Shown: positions 18,036-27,013, counted from the first letter of the stretch. The stretch is 64,000 nt of DNA from Bradyrhizobium lablabi (GCF_018129385.1 NZ_JAFCLN010000010.1:62001-126000), one strand, 5' to 3'. Program-made: numbers and translations. The notes: a model not told the origin generated them from the letters alone.

Positions 18036-19006
18036 TGCAGCAATCCGCACCATCCGCCGAACCGCTCCTGAAGGTCGATGACCTCGTCGTCGAATATTTT
18101 GTCGGCGGCAAGACCGTTCACGCCGTATCCGGCGTCAGCCTCGACATCGCGCGCGGCGAGACGCTGGGCCTGGTCGGCGAGTCCGGCTGCGGAAAATCCA
18201 CGCTCGGCCGCGCCGTGCTGCAATTGCGGCCGGCGGTATCAGGCAAGGTGCTGTTCGACGGCAATGATCTGACCGCGATGCGCGGCGATCCCTTACGCAA
18301 GATGCGCCAGCGCGTACAGCTCATCTTCCAGGACCCGATCGCCTCGCTCAATCCGCGGCGCCGTATCGGCGATATCGTCGCCGAGCCGCTGGTCATCGCC
18401 GGCATCAAGGATCCCGACAAGCGCAGGAAAATGGTTTGCGACGTGCTTTCCGCCGTCGGCCTCGATCCGGCGCTGGTGATCGGACGCCTGCCGCACGAAT
18501 TTTCCGGCGGCCAGTGTCAGCGCATCTGCATTGCGCGTGCGCTGGTGCTCAATCCCGATTTCATCATCTGCGACGAGCCGGTCTCCGCGCTCGACGTCTC
18601 CATCCGCGCGCAGATCCTCAATCTGCTGGAGGAGATGAAGGCGCGTTACGGCCTGACGCTGCTGTTCATCGCGCATGATCTGGCGGTCGTCAAAGCGGTG
18701 AGCGACCGCGTCGCGGTGATGTATCTCGGCCGGCTCTGCGAAGTCGGCCCATCCGAGCAGTTGTTTGCAAAGCCGGCGCATCCCTACACTGCGCTGCTGC
18801 TCGAGGCGATCCCGGTGCCGGACCCTGACGTGCGCCCGGCCGAAAGCGTCGCGGTCGGCGAGCCGCCATCCCCGATCGCGCCGCCCTCGGGCTGTCGCTT
18901 CCGAACCCGCTGCCCGCGCGCCGATGCAAGGTGCGCGGCGGAAATGCCGGAACTGCGCATGGTCGCACCCCGCCAATACGCCGCCTGCCACTATCCGCTG
19001 ACCTGA
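18032..19006 (+). CDS. ABC importer ATP-binding protein (DppF type)
   Basis: About 324 residues from the ATG at 18032, in an ATGA overlap with the previous gene. Walker A is GESGCGKSTLGRAVLQL, the Q-loop VQLIFQDPIASLNPR, the signature FSGGQCQR, Walker B FIICDEPVSALD, and the H-loop LLFIAHDLAVV. The C-terminal tail again has the Opp/Dpp cysteine-bearing domain (SGCRFRTRCPRADARCA). It closes the importer operon. The signature has Cys in place of the usual Arg/Gln-Arg (GGQCQR), which is a minor variation. Confidence 0.94.
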   Translation: MMQQSAPSAEPLLKVDDLVVEYFVGGKTVHAVSGVSLDIARGETLGLVGESGCGKSTLGRAVLQLRPAVSGKVLFDGNDLTAMRGDPLRKMRQRVQLIFQDPIASLNPRRRIGDIVAEPLVIAGIKDPDKRRKMVCDVLSAVGLDPALVIGRLPHEFSGGQCQRICIARALVLNPDFIICDEPVSALDVSIRAQILNLLEEMKARYGLTLLFIAHDLAVVKAVSDRVAVMYLGRLCEVGPSEQLFAKPAHPYTALLLEAIPVPDPDVRPAESVAVGEPPSPIAPPSGCRFRTRCPRADARCAAEMPELRMVAPRQYAACHYPLT

Positions 19007-19095
19007 ATACCAGCCACCCACGCGAGCGTTTGTCCTGTGAGAACAGACGTGGCAAGGTCCAGCCCAACCAAGAAACATCTTGCGGGAGAGAAGCG

Positions 19096-20163
19096 ATGAA
19101 GAGTTTCCAGGTAGCCGATTTCAACGCGCCGCTGAAAGAGGTCGATGCGCCGACGCCGCAGCCATCAGGCACGCAGGTGCTGATCAAGGTGAAGGCCGCC
19201 GGCGTCTGCCACAGCGATCTGCACATCTGGGAAGGCGGCTACGATCTCGGCCATGGCAGAAAACCGCTGTCGCTCAGGGATCGCGGCGTTTCGCTGCCGC
19301 GCACGATGGGCCACGAGACCGTCGGCGAGATTGTTGCGTTCGGGCCGGACATCGCCGCCGCCGACAAGGGCGATCTCAAGGTCGGCGACACCGTCCTGGT
19401 CTATCCCTGGCTCGGCTGCGGCAAATGCCCGACCTGCGTCGGCGGCGACGAGAACATGTGCGTGATCAAGCCGAACGCGCTCGGCGTTTATTGCGACGGC
19501 GGCTATGCCGACCATATGACGGTGCCCAATGCAAAGTATCTGGTCAATTTGAAGGGTCTCGATCCCGTCACCGCCGCGCCCTACGCCTGTTCAGGCGTCA
19601 CCACCTACAGCGCGCTGAAGAAGGTCGATGATTTGCAAACGCCGATCGTCGTGTTCGGCGCCGGTGGCCTCGGCCTGATGCTGCTGTCGCTGCTCAAGGC
19701 CATGGGCGGCAAGGGCGCGATCGTCGTCGACATCGATGTGAAGAAGCGCGAGGCGGCAATGGCCGCCGGCGCGCTCGCGACCGTCGATGGCAAGGCGCCC
19801 GATGCGCTGGAGCAGCTTGCAAAGGCGGCCGGTGGCCCGATCCGCGCGGTGATCGATCTCGTCGGCAGCGCGCAGACTTCCCAACTCGGCTTCGATTGCC
19901 TGACCAAGGGCGGCAAGCTCATCATCGTCGGCCTGTTCGGTGGCGGCGCGACCTGGGCGCTGCCGCTGATCCCGATGAAGGCGATCACGATTCAAGGTAG
20001 TTATGTCGGCAATTTGCGCGAGACGCAGGAACTGCTCGACCTCGTTCGGACGAAGAAGGTCGCGCCGATCCCGGTAACGCCGATGCCGCTCGCAAAGGCC
20101 AACGACGCCCTGCACGATCTGCAAAAGGGCAAGCTCGTCGGCCGCGCGATCTTGACGCCGTAA
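19096..20163 (+). CDS. Zinc-dependent alcohol dehydrogenase
   Basis: About 355 residues from the ATG at 19096, preceded by GGGAGAG. The medium-chain dehydrogenase shows catalytic-zinc ligands Cys38 (AAGVCHSDLHIW) and His73-Glu74 (MGHETVG), a complete structural-zinc lobe (Cys108, 111, 114, 122 in CGKCPTCVGGDENMC), and the Rossmann motif VVFGAGGLGLMLLSLLKAMG. It oxidises an alcohol or reduces an aldehyde with NAD(P). It follows the importer operon by 90 bp and may act on the same substrate family, which is inference. Confidence 0.9.
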   Translation: MKSFQVADFNAPLKEVDAPTPQPSGTQVLIKVKAAGVCHSDLHIWEGGYDLGHGRKPLSLRDRGVSLPRTMGHETVGEIVAFGPDIAAADKGDLKVGDTVLVYPWLGCGKCPTCVGGDENMCVIKPNALGVYCDGGYADHMTVPNAKYLVNLKGLDPVTAAPYACSGVTTYSALKKVDDLQTPIVVFGAGGLGLMLLSLLKAMGGKGAIVVDIDVKKREAAMAAGALATVDGKAPDALEQLAKAAGGPIRAVIDLVGSAQTSQLGFDCLTKGGKLIIVGLFGGGATWALPLIPMKAITIQGSYVGNLRETQELLDLVRTKKVAPIPVTPMPLAKANDALHDLQKGKLVGRAILTP

Positions 20164-20172
20164 GTCTCTCCG

Positions 20173-20258
20173 CCGTCATTGCGAGCGAAGCGAAGCAATC
20201 CATTTCACCGCACGGGGAAAGGTGGATTGCTTCGTCGCTTCGCTCCTCGCAATGACGG
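20173..20258. repeat. Palindromic intergenic repeat, CGTCATTGCGAG type
   Basis: The left arm CCGTCATTGCGAGCGAAGCG continues into AAGCAATCCA and is mirrored by GGATTGCTTCGTCGCTTCGC then TCCTCGCAATGACGG. A second copy lies at 51423-51504. The arms can form a stem of about 30 pairs and may end or insulate transcripts. It fills the gap between two co-oriented genes. Confidence 0.8.
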
Positions 20259-20294
20259 CTCCGCTTAGTTCTGCTCCGCTCCGAGGAACCACCC

Positions 20295-21374
20295 ATGTCC
20301 GCCAACAACGCCTTCCACATCGCCGTGCTCGGCGGCGATGGCATCGGCCCTGAAGTGATGGCGCCGGCGCTGGAAATCTTGCGCAAGATCGAGACCAAAG
20401 CGGGCCTGAGCTTCCGCTTCACCGAGGCGCCGGCCGGCGCGGGCCATTATCGCGAGACCGGCAAATCGATGCCGGATAGCACGATCAAGCTGTGCGAGGA
20501 GGCGGACGCGATCCTGCTCGGGGCCTGCGGCCTGCCGTCGGTGCGTTACCCCGACAACACCGAGATCGCGCCGCAGATCGAGCTGCGCTTTCATTTCGAC
20601 CTCTATGCCGGCGTGCGCCCGGCGCGGCTGATTCCGGGCGTGCCGAGCCCGATCGTCGGCGCCGACCAGCGCGGCATCGATCTCGTGGTCATCAGGGAAT
20701 CCACCGAAGGCCTGTTCGCCTCGATGGGCAAGGGCGTCGTCACCGAAAGCGAGGCGCGCGAGACGATGGTGATCACGCGCCGCACCTCGCAGCGCCTGTT
20801 CGATTTCTCCTTTCGCCTGGCCGAACGCCGCAAGGCGCGCGGCCGCGCCGGTTCGCTCGCGTGTGTCGACAAGGCCAACGTGTTCAAGGCCTTTGCCTTC
20901 TTCCGCGAGATCTTTGACGAGACCGCAAAACGCTACCCCGGCGTCAAGGCCGACCGCCTCTATGTCGATGCCTGCTCGGCCTTCCTGGTCAAGCGCCCGT
21001 GGGACTTCGACGTGCTGGTGACGGAAAACATGTTCGGCGACATCCTGTCCGATCTCACCGCCGGCCTCGTCGGCGGCCTCGGCATGGCGCCCTCGGCCGA
21101 TATCGGCGACCGCCATGCCATGTTCCAGCCCTGCCACGGCACCGCGCCCGACATCATGGGGCAGGGCAAGGCCAATCCCACCGCCATGATCCTTTCCACC
21201 GCGATGATGCTGGACTGGCTCGCCGACAAGCACGGCGTCGAAAGCGCCGCCGAAGCCGCCGAACGGATCGAGCTTGCGGTGGATAAAATCTATGCCGACG
21301 GCATCAAGCCGACCGAGTTCGGCGGCAGCAACGGCACCGCGGATATCGCAAAGGCGGTGCTGGCGGCGTTGTAG
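20295..21374 (+). CDS. Isocitrate/isopropylmalate dehydrogenase family protein
   Basis: The protein has 359 residues of the beta-decarboxylating dehydrogenase fold: N-terminal IAVLGGDGIGPEVMAPALEI, the substrate-binding RESTEGLFASMGKG, the metal-binding VTENMFGDILSDLTAGLVGG and the cofactor segment CHGTAPDIMGQGKANPTAMI. This family includes 3-isopropylmalate, isocitrate, tartrate and D-malate dehydrogenases. Because it is away from leuBCD and next to catabolic genes, a role on a hydroxy-dicarboxylate such as tartrate or malate is likely but not shown. Confidence 0.88.
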   Translation: MSANNAFHIAVLGGDGIGPEVMAPALEILRKIETKAGLSFRFTEAPAGAGHYRETGKSMPDSTIKLCEEADAILLGACGLPSVRYPDNTEIAPQIELRFHFDLYAGVRPARLIPGVPSPIVGADQRGIDLVVIRESTEGLFASMGKGVVTESEARETMVITRRTSQRLFDFSFRLAERRKARGRAGSLACVDKANVFKAFAFFREIFDETAKRYPGVKADRLYVDACSAFLVKRPWDFDVLVTENMFGDILSDLTAGLVGGLGMAPSADIGDRHAMFQPCHGTAPDIMGQGKANPTAMILSTAMMLDWLADKHGVESAAEAAERIELAVDKIYADGIKPTEFGGSNGTADIAKAVLAAL

Positions 21375-21390
21375 TCAGCCTGCCATGCGA

Positions 21391-22212
21391 TTACCGGATC
21401 TGCGCGTTCTGCAAGATCAGCTGGGAGCTGATCGAGTTCAGCAACTGCTGTTGCAGAAACTCGTATGCAGCGCGGTTGACGCCGTAGATGCGCGGCAGCC
21501 GCTTTCCCTTATTGCTGCCTTGCGCGAAGGAGAGAGTGATTTTGTCGGTGTTTATCTCCGACAGGCTTGCTAGCGTGGCAATATTCTTGAAGCGAACGAT
21601 TTGCCAACTCGGACCGGTTGCCGAGAGCGATTTTGTGATGACAAACTGGATGCTGCCACCGAAAACGGTCTTCTGGCTTTCGTCGAGACCGGGAGATGAG
21701 GCCGCCATGGACACCAAATCCTTTATGCCCAACGTGCCGGACAAATAGTGGTCCTGTAGAGGGCAGTCATACGATTTGAGCCTTGATTTCCAATCCAGAT
21801 AGATCTGCCGCGTAGAGATTTCAACATTCTCGGTAAATGTATGGGCGCGAGCTTGGCCGAGGTTCGCGTTCGCTGCAAATGTAAAGGTAGATCCCGGCGG
21901 TGTTATTGGAGTTGCATAGGTGGTGCTGGGCGCAAGTCCACCACTGTCATTGACCTCCAGCGACAGGGCTATCAGTACCTCATAGTCGCCGTTGAGCAGG
22001 AATTTTCGATGGAATGATGCCGGGTCATCGGGACGATCGTCCCGGACCATGTCGCGTATCTCGCACTGTATCCGCTCGATGATCGTTTTCACCGTAGGCT
22101 GATTGTACTCGTCGCGTGGCACATCCCAGTTTGGAACGGCGCAGCCGCCGCATGACGCGGCCAGGATCACCGTCGGGAAAATTGCCGAAAAGAAATTTCG
22201 TGCGGGCCGCAT
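21391..22212 (-). CDS. Putative lipoprotein of unknown function
   Basis: The protein has 273 residues. The N-terminus (MRPARNFFSAIFPTVILAAS then CGGCAVPNWD) is a short hydrophobic signal with cysteines at 21 and 24 that could be lipidated, although neither sits in a perfect lipobox. The mature part has RIQCEIRDMVRDD, FAANANLGQARAHTFTENVE and ends in YEFLQQQLLNSISSQLILQ. I do not recognise the family. GC content looks lower than in its neighbours. It starts 33 bp after the lysine-rich small gene on the same strand, so the two probably form a unit. Confidence 0.75.
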   Translation of the reverse strand: MRPARNFFSAIFPTVILAASCGGCAVPNWDVPRDEYNQPTVKTIIERIQCEIRDMVRDDRPDDPASFHRKFLLNGDYEVLIALSLEVNDSGGLAPSTTYATPITPPGSTFTFAANANLGQARAHTFTENVEISTRQIYLDWKSRLKSYDCPLQDHYLSGTLGIKDLVSMAASSPGLDESQKTVFGGSIQFVITKSLSATGPSWQIVRFKNIATLASLSEINTDKITLSFAQGSNKGKRLPRIYGVNRAAYEFLQQQLLNSISSQLILQNAQIR

Positions 22213-22245
22213 GTCCAGAGCCTCATTGATAAGAGTTCCGGAAAA

Positions 22246-22536
22246 TCAGAACGGCTCGGCACACTTGCCGGCAACCCAATGGTCGTTCTTGCCCGCCGCG
22301 ATGGCAAGCAAACGACATCTCTCTCGTGTGACACCTTCAATCTGTTGATCGGGACCGCTGCCAGTCAGCGTGCAACAACCCAGCACGGCCTTCTTTGCGG
22401 TTTTCTTCTTGGCGGCCTTCTTGCTTGCCTTCTTCGCGGCCTTCCTGCCTGCAGCCTTCTTGCCGGCAGCTTTCGTGACTTTTTTGGTTGCCTTCTTTGA
22501 TGCCTTGCCTGCTTTCGTCTTTGAAGATTTGGCCAT
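22246..22536 (-). CDS. Lysine-rich histone-tail-like protein with C-terminal cysteine domain
   Basis: The protein has 96 residues from the ATG at 22536; a GTG at 22548 would add four residues. Residues 1-50 are almost only Lys, Ala, Ser, Thr and Gly in KKA-type repeats (KAAKKASKKAAKKKTAKKA), like the tails of bacterial histone-H1-like proteins that bind DNA or RNA. Residues 51-96 form a different small domain with Cys54-Cys55, Cys74, Trp87 and Cys92, possibly two disulfides or a metal site. I cannot name this domain. It lies just upstream of the lipoprotein gene. Confidence 0.7.
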   Translation of the reverse strand: MAKSSKTKAGKASKKATKKVTKAAGKKAAGRKAAKKASKKAAKKKTAKKAVLGCCTLTGSGPDQQIEGVTRERCRLLAIAAGKNDHWVAGKCAEPF

Positions 22537-22673
22537 GATCGCCCCCACGTCTTGCCCGAAGCCAATCTAGGATTGTATTCCCGCGGAACGCAATCTCTTT
22601 GGTGTCGAGCGGTTGCTATGGGGTCCGGCTGTGGCTTCGATACAACACTGGTCGACGGAGCAAAGCTCAGCGT

Positions 22674-23495
22674 CTACTTCCCCTTGAAGCGCGGCTTTCG
22701 CTTCTCCATGAACGCGCGCCGCCCTTCGCGAAAATCCTCGCTGTCCATGCAAGCCGTTCCGATCGCCTTGATCGCATCCATGTCGCGCTTGCTCTCGTCT
22801 TTCAACACCTGCGCGATGGTGATTTTGGCCGCCTGAATCGCCAGCGGCGCGTTGCCCGAGATCGTACGGGCGATCTCCATGGTCGCGTCCCGCAAGGCCT
22901 CGTTCGGCAGCACGCGATCGATCAGCCCGATCCGCAGCGCCTCGGCGGAATCGATCCGCATCCCCGTATACATAATGAGTCGCGCCCAGGACGGCCCAAC
23001 CAGCGAGACCAGATGTTTCAGCCCGTCATAGCCATAGGCGATGCCGAGTTTTGCCGCGGGGATGCCGAACTGGCTGTCTTCCGCGGCAATCCGGATATCG
23101 GTCAGCATCGCCACCTGCATGCCGCCGCCAAGGCAAAAACCGCGGATACACGCAATCGTCGGCTTCGGATAATTCGCCAGCAGCGCGCGTTGCGCCTCGC
23201 TGCGTCTGGAATATTCCTCGGAAGCCTGCGCATTATGCCGCGTCTTCTCGAACTGGCTGATGTCGGCGCCCGAGACGAATGCCTTGTCGCCCGCGCCGGC
23301 CAGGATCACCACGCGCACATCTGGATCGTCGCGCAATTCGGCGAGCGCCGTGCCAAGACCCTCCCACATATCCAGCGACATCGCGTTGCGCTTTTCGGGA
23401 TTGTTGAAGGTGATGATTCCGACGCCGTCGGCGACGTCTTGCAGGATCTTTCCGTCGGCGTGCGATTTCCGGGAGGTTTTCGGCGTGTCGAGCAT
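22674..23495 (-). CDS. Crotonase-family protein (enoyl-CoA hydratase-like)
   Basis: The protein has 273 residues of the crotonase fold with the oxyanion-hole segments FVSGADISQF and FCLGGGMQVAMLTDIRIA. In a classical enoyl-CoA hydratase two glutamates act on water; here the matching positions are Gln127 (GGGMQVA) and Ala147 (FGIPAAKLG). It should therefore bind an acyl-CoA but probably does another reaction than hydration. It stands alone on its strand, with the aromatic monooxygenase divergent 256 bp away. That spacer shows nothing I can assign. Confidence 0.88.
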   Translation of the reverse strand: MLDTPKTSRKSHADGKILQDVADGVGIITFNNPEKRNAMSLDMWEGLGTALAELRDDPDVRVVILAGAGDKAFVSGADISQFEKTRHNAQASEEYSRRSEAQRALLANYPKPTIACIRGFCLGGGMQVAMLTDIRIAAEDSQFGIPAAKLGIAYGYDGLKHLVSLVGPSWARLIMYTGMRIDSAEALRIGLIDRVLPNEALRDATMEIARTISGNAPLAIQAAKITIAQVLKDESKRDMDAIKAIGTACMDSEDFREGRRAFMEKRKPRFKGK

Positions 23496-23751
23496 TGCAG
23501 CAGCTTTCGGCGAGCGGGGACTGGAAGGCTAACGCATTGTAGGGCGGCTTGGCGCGCGCGTAACCCATAAGGACTGCGTTCCAGTCAAGCGCCGTTGCGG
23601 CCACCGCACTGCCGCAATGCAGGCGAAATCATCGACACAGGACGGCTTCGATGCCTATACGTGGCGAAGTCGATCGCTGTGCCGTTCGGGCATGCCGGCG
23701 GACTGACCAACAACAATCAAGAAGGGTGCGGCCCTTGGCAAAGCCTCTCGC

Positions 23752-25431
23752 ATGCAAATGACCGGAACAAACGTGGTAATCGTGGGCGCAGGCCCGGTTG
23801 GGCTTACGCTTGCCATCGATCTGGCCTGGCGCGGCATCGATGTGACGGTGGTGGAAACGCGCGCGCCGGCCCAGCCGCCGGAGCCGAAATGCAACCATGT
23901 CGCCGCCCGCACCATGGAAATCTTCCGGCGCCTCGGCCTTGCAGGCAAGATACGCAACGCGGGCCTGCCTGCGGATTATCCGCACGACATCAGCTATCGC
24001 ACGAGCTTTGCCGGACAGGAGCTGACCCGGATCAGGATTCCCTGCCGCCGCGACCGTTTTACGGCAACCGACGGCCCCGACTGCAACTGGCCGACGCCGG
24101 AGCCGCCGCACCGCATCAACCAGATCTTTCTCGAGCCGATCCTGTTCGAGCATGCGCTGGCGCAGCCGCGCATCACCATCATCAGCCGCACGGTCGTCGA
24201 AGACGTGGTGATCGGCGAAAGCGGCGCACAGGCAAGCCTGCGCGATCTCGAGACCGGCAATATCAGGCGGATCGAGTGCCGCTTTCTGATCGGCTGCGAC
24301 GGCGCCCGTTCGGCGGTGCGCAAGGCGATCGGCGCGGAATTTACCGGCGATGCCGTGGTGCAGCGCGTGCAGTCGACCTACATCCGCGCGCCAAAGCTGA
24401 TCGGATTGCAGCGATGCGCCTCTGCCTGGGGCACCGGCGCGATCAATCCGCGCCGTTCCGGCATGGTCTACGCCATCGACGGGCGCGAGCGCTGGCTGGT
24501 GCACAATTACATGCGGCCGGGCGAGGGCGATTTCGAGGAGGTCGATCGCGATGCCTGCCTGCGCGCCATTTTGGGCGTTGGCGCCGACTTCGAGTACGAG
24601 ATCATCTCGAAGGAGGATTGGTACGGCCGCCGCCTCGTCGCCGACAAATTCCGCGACCGCTGCGCCTTCATCGCCGGTGACGCCGCGCACATCTGGGTGC
24701 CCTATGCCGGCTACGGCATGAATGCCGGCATCGCGGACGCGATGAACCTTTCATGGCTCTTGGCCGCGCATCTCAACGGCTGGGCGCCGGCCGCCATCCT
24801 CGACGCCTATGAGGCCGAACGCTGGCCGATCACGAGCCAAGTGTCGCGCTTTGCGATGTCGCATGCGGAAGCCGAGATCAAGCGCCGCGGCGCCATACCC
24901 GATGCGATCGAGGACGAAGGGCCCACGGGCGAAGCGGCGCGCCGCGAGGTCGGCAATCTCACCTACGAGATCAATGTCCGGCAATATGCCGCGGCCGGTC
25001 TCAATTTCGGCAGCTATTACGATTCTTCGCCGATCATCGCCTATGACGGCTCGCCGCATCCGGCCTACACGATGGACAGTTTTATTCCATCGACCGTTCC
25101 GGGCTGCCGCACGCCGCATCTCTGGTGCGCTGACGGAGCCTCGCTCTATGACGCCATGGGCCCGGAATTTTCATTGCTGCGCGTGGACCGCGGAATCGAA
25201 ACGGCCCCGCTTGAGCAGGCGGCAAGCCTGCGGCGCGTGCCGCTCAAGATCCTCGATGTCCCCCCCGGCTCGCCCGCCCTCGAAGGCTACGGGCTCGTCC
25301 TGTCACGGCCGGACCAGCACGTGGCCTGGCGCGGCAACACGTTGCCGGCCGATCCGCTTGCGCTGATCGACCGGATTCGTGGGGCTGCGGTCCTTGCCGG
25401 CAACGACGGGCAGAACATGATCCGGAAATGA
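23752..25431 (+). CDS. FAD-dependent aromatic-ring monooxygenase (PheA/TfdB/MhpA type)
   Basis: The protein has 559 residues. The FAD dinucleotide fold is VVIVGAGPVGLTLAIDLAWRG (split), the second motif is FLIGCDGARSAVRKAIG, and the FAD-ribityl motif is FIAGDAAHIWVPYAGYGMN. These are the three fingerprints of class A flavoprotein hydroxylases, and the length with a thioredoxin-like C-terminal region (about residues 430-559) fits phenol or 3-(3-hydroxyphenyl)propionate hydroxylases. It hydroxylates an aromatic acid or phenol with NAD(P)H and O2. The start at 23752 or 23758 is uncertain because the ribosome site is weak. Confidence 0.88.
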   Translation: MQMTGTNVVIVGAGPVGLTLAIDLAWRGIDVTVVETRAPAQPPEPKCNHVAARTMEIFRRLGLAGKIRNAGLPADYPHDISYRTSFAGQELTRIRIPCRRDRFTATDGPDCNWPTPEPPHRINQIFLEPILFEHALAQPRITIISRTVVEDVVIGESGAQASLRDLETGNIRRIECRFLIGCDGARSAVRKAIGAEFTGDAVVQRVQSTYIRAPKLIGLQRCASAWGTGAINPRRSGMVYAIDGRERWLVHNYMRPGEGDFEEVDRDACLRAILGVGADFEYEIISKEDWYGRRLVADKFRDRCAFIAGDAAHIWVPYAGYGMNAGIADAMNLSWLLAAHLNGWAPAAILDAYEAERWPITSQVSRFAMSHAEAEIKRRGAIPDAIEDEGPTGEAARREVGNLTYEINVRQYAAAGLNFGSYYDSSPIIAYDGSPHPAYTMDSFIPSTVPGCRTPHLWCADGASLYDAMGPEFSLLRVDRGIETAPLEQAASLRRVPLKILDVPPGSPALEGYGLVLSRPDQHVAWRGNTLPADPLALIDRIRGAAVLAGNDGQNMIRK

Positions 25432-25482
25432 TAACCGGTTTCCCTCGCGGCAAACGCAGGGCGCGTTTGCGCGGAGATCATG

Positions 25483-25523
25483 ATCAAACAAAAAACGGAA
25501 CGCGATGACGATCCGTCATCGCG
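25483..25523 (-). terminator. Intrinsic terminator of the XRE gene
   Basis: Read on the minus strand, CGCGATGACG (25514-25523), loop GAT, CGTCATCGCG (25501-25510) forms a perfect 10-bp stem, followed by TTCCGTTTTTTGTTTG. It starts 2 bp past the stop codon. Confidence 0.8.
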
Positions 25524-25525
25524 CT

Positions 25526-25924
25526 CTAGCTTTCGTTGGCCGCGATCGATTCCATCAAGGAGACCAGTTGCCGCTGCACGGTCTGATCCTTGATCTTGCT
25601 GTAGGCCCGCAGCAACCGAAGGCTGAACGCACTGTCGAGGAACAACAGGCTCTCGACCTCGCGCGCCTTGCTGTCGCCATCGTAGAAGAACGTGACGGGC
25701 ACATCGAGCGCGGTAGCGATCTGCTGTAGGCGCGCAGCGCCGACGCGGTTGACGCCCTTTTCGTACTTCTGGACCTGCTGGAAGCTGACGCCCAGCTTGT
25801 CGCCGAGCTCCGCTTGCGAGATCTTCTGTTCGACACGACGCAGGCGGATGCGTTTGCCGAGTTCAACGTCCGGCTTGCCGGCACTGCGCTGCTTCATCTT
25901 CTTGGCCGCTGATGATTTGTTCAT
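25526..25924 (-). CDS. XRE-family helix-turn-helix regulator
   Basis: The protein has 132 residues. A basic N-terminus is followed by the HTH at about residues 22-76 (GKRIRLRRVEQKISQAELGD and VSFQQVQKYEKGVNRVGAAR), then a short C-terminal helical part (LLRAYSKIKDQTVQRQLVSL) that may serve dimerisation. This size and arrangement recur many times in rhizobial genomes. It starts 5 bp after the stop of the upstream lysR-type gene, so both are likely on one transcript. The target genes are unknown. Confidence 0.9.
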   Translation of the reverse strand: MNKSSAAKKMKQRSAGKPDVELGKRIRLRRVEQKISQAELGDKLGVSFQQVQKYEKGVNRVGAARLQQIATALDVPVTFFYDGDSKAREVESLLFLDSAFSLRLLRAYSKIKDQTVQRQLVSLMESIAANES

Positions 25925-25929
25925 TCGGT

Positions 25930-26973
25930 CTACCGTCCTTCGGTCGAGATTCCCCCGAATAGGTGGGTCAGGGATTCACCCGTGTATACCGCGGCAAATT
26001 CGCGTGGATGGACGCACTCGTCCTTGAACCACGGGAATTTCGCGGGATTGAAAGCCTCCACCAGCCAATCGATCATGCGGCGCACCCTGGGGATGCGTCC
26101 GCTGCCGGGATGGTAGGAGAGCCAGATATCGAATGGCCGCCGCAATTCGATCTCGAGAGGGACCACGCCGCCGAGCGCCCAGGCATAGGTCGGGAACACC
26201 CCGATGCCGGCTCCGTTGGCCACGGCCCAATAGTTGGCGCTGCTGACATTGGTCTTCATGACCAGGAGGTCGCGCTGCGAAAATCCGGGGAAAAAGCTCT
26301 CGAACATTTCCTTCGAGGCGGTCTGGTCCGCGATCTGGAGCACCAGGCGGTGCTTGGTCAGTTCCTCGGGGGTGCGCGGCGCGCCGAAGGTGTCGATATA
26401 TTTCTGGCTGGCAAAGAACATCAGGTGCATCCGCCCGAGCTTGACCAGCTTGGCGTCGAGCGAGGCGGGCTGCGACAGATGGATGGCGACGTCGGCCTCG
26501 TGCCGCAGGACGTCCGCCCCGCGCATCGCGCAGTGCAGATCGACCAGGATGTTGGGAAACGATTTCTGGAATTCGACCAGGCGAGGGGCCACCCAGAAGG
26601 TGCCGAGCCCCTCGGTCACCGCGACGCGGACCTCGCCCGACAGCGTATTGGTCATCGAGCCGCTGGCGCGCATCAGGTCGAAGGAGGCGGCCTCCATGCG
26701 CTCGACCGCCGAGACCACCACCGCACCCTCGTCCGTCAGGCGGGTACCGTGAACGTCGCGGGTGAAAAGCGTGGCGCCGACCTGCTTCTCGAAATCGTCG
26801 ATGCGCCGGCGCACGGCGTTGATCGACAATTCCAGCCGCTCGGCCGCGGAGCGGAAGCTACCGCATCGCACAACCTCCAGGAAAATCCGGGCCGCATCCC
26901 AGTCGGCGAGCCCGCCCAGGGCGACCTTATGGCGTTCCTCCAGCGGAACGCCCCTTTCCAGTGCAAGAGGCAT
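25930..26973 (-). CDS. LysR-family transcriptional regulator
   Basis: About 347 residues from the ATG at 26973, which has AAGGGA eight bases upstream; a longer frame to 27114 has no ribosome site. The HTH opens with LADWDAARIFLEVVRCGSFR and includes AAERLELSINAVRRRIDDFE. The effector domain follows with FWVAPRLVEFQKSFPNILVD. It is divergent from the cysteine-hydrolase gene, whose expression it is likely to control, and the space between has a GGCAGA-A-TCTGCC palindrome 28 bp upstream of this start. Confidence 0.88.
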   Translation of the reverse strand: MPLALERGVPLEERHKVALGGLADWDAARIFLEVVRCGSFRSAAERLELSINAVRRRIDDFEKQVGATLFTRDVHGTRLTDEGAVVVSAVERMEAASFDLMRASGSMTNTLSGEVRVAVTEGLGTFWVAPRLVEFQKSFPNILVDLHCAMRGADVLRHEADVAIHLSQPASLDAKLVKLGRMHLMFFASQKYIDTFGAPRTPEELTKHRLVLQIADQTASKEMFESFFPGFSQRDLLVMKTNVSSANYWAVANGAGIGVFPTYAWALGGVVPLEIELRRPFDIWLSYHPGSGRIPRVRRMIDWLVEAFNPAKFPWFKDECVHPREFAAVYTGESLTHLFGGISTEGR

Positions 26974-27000
26974 ACACGATCCCTTCGATCCGCTAAACTT

Positions 27001-27013
27001 GGCAGAATCTGCC
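27001..27013. promoter_or_regulatory. GGCAGA-A-TCTGCC palindrome upstream of lysR
   Basis: A perfect 6-1-6 inverted repeat, 28-40 bp upstream of the lysR-type start, in the divergent promoter space shared with the cysteine hydrolase. Confidence 0.35.
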
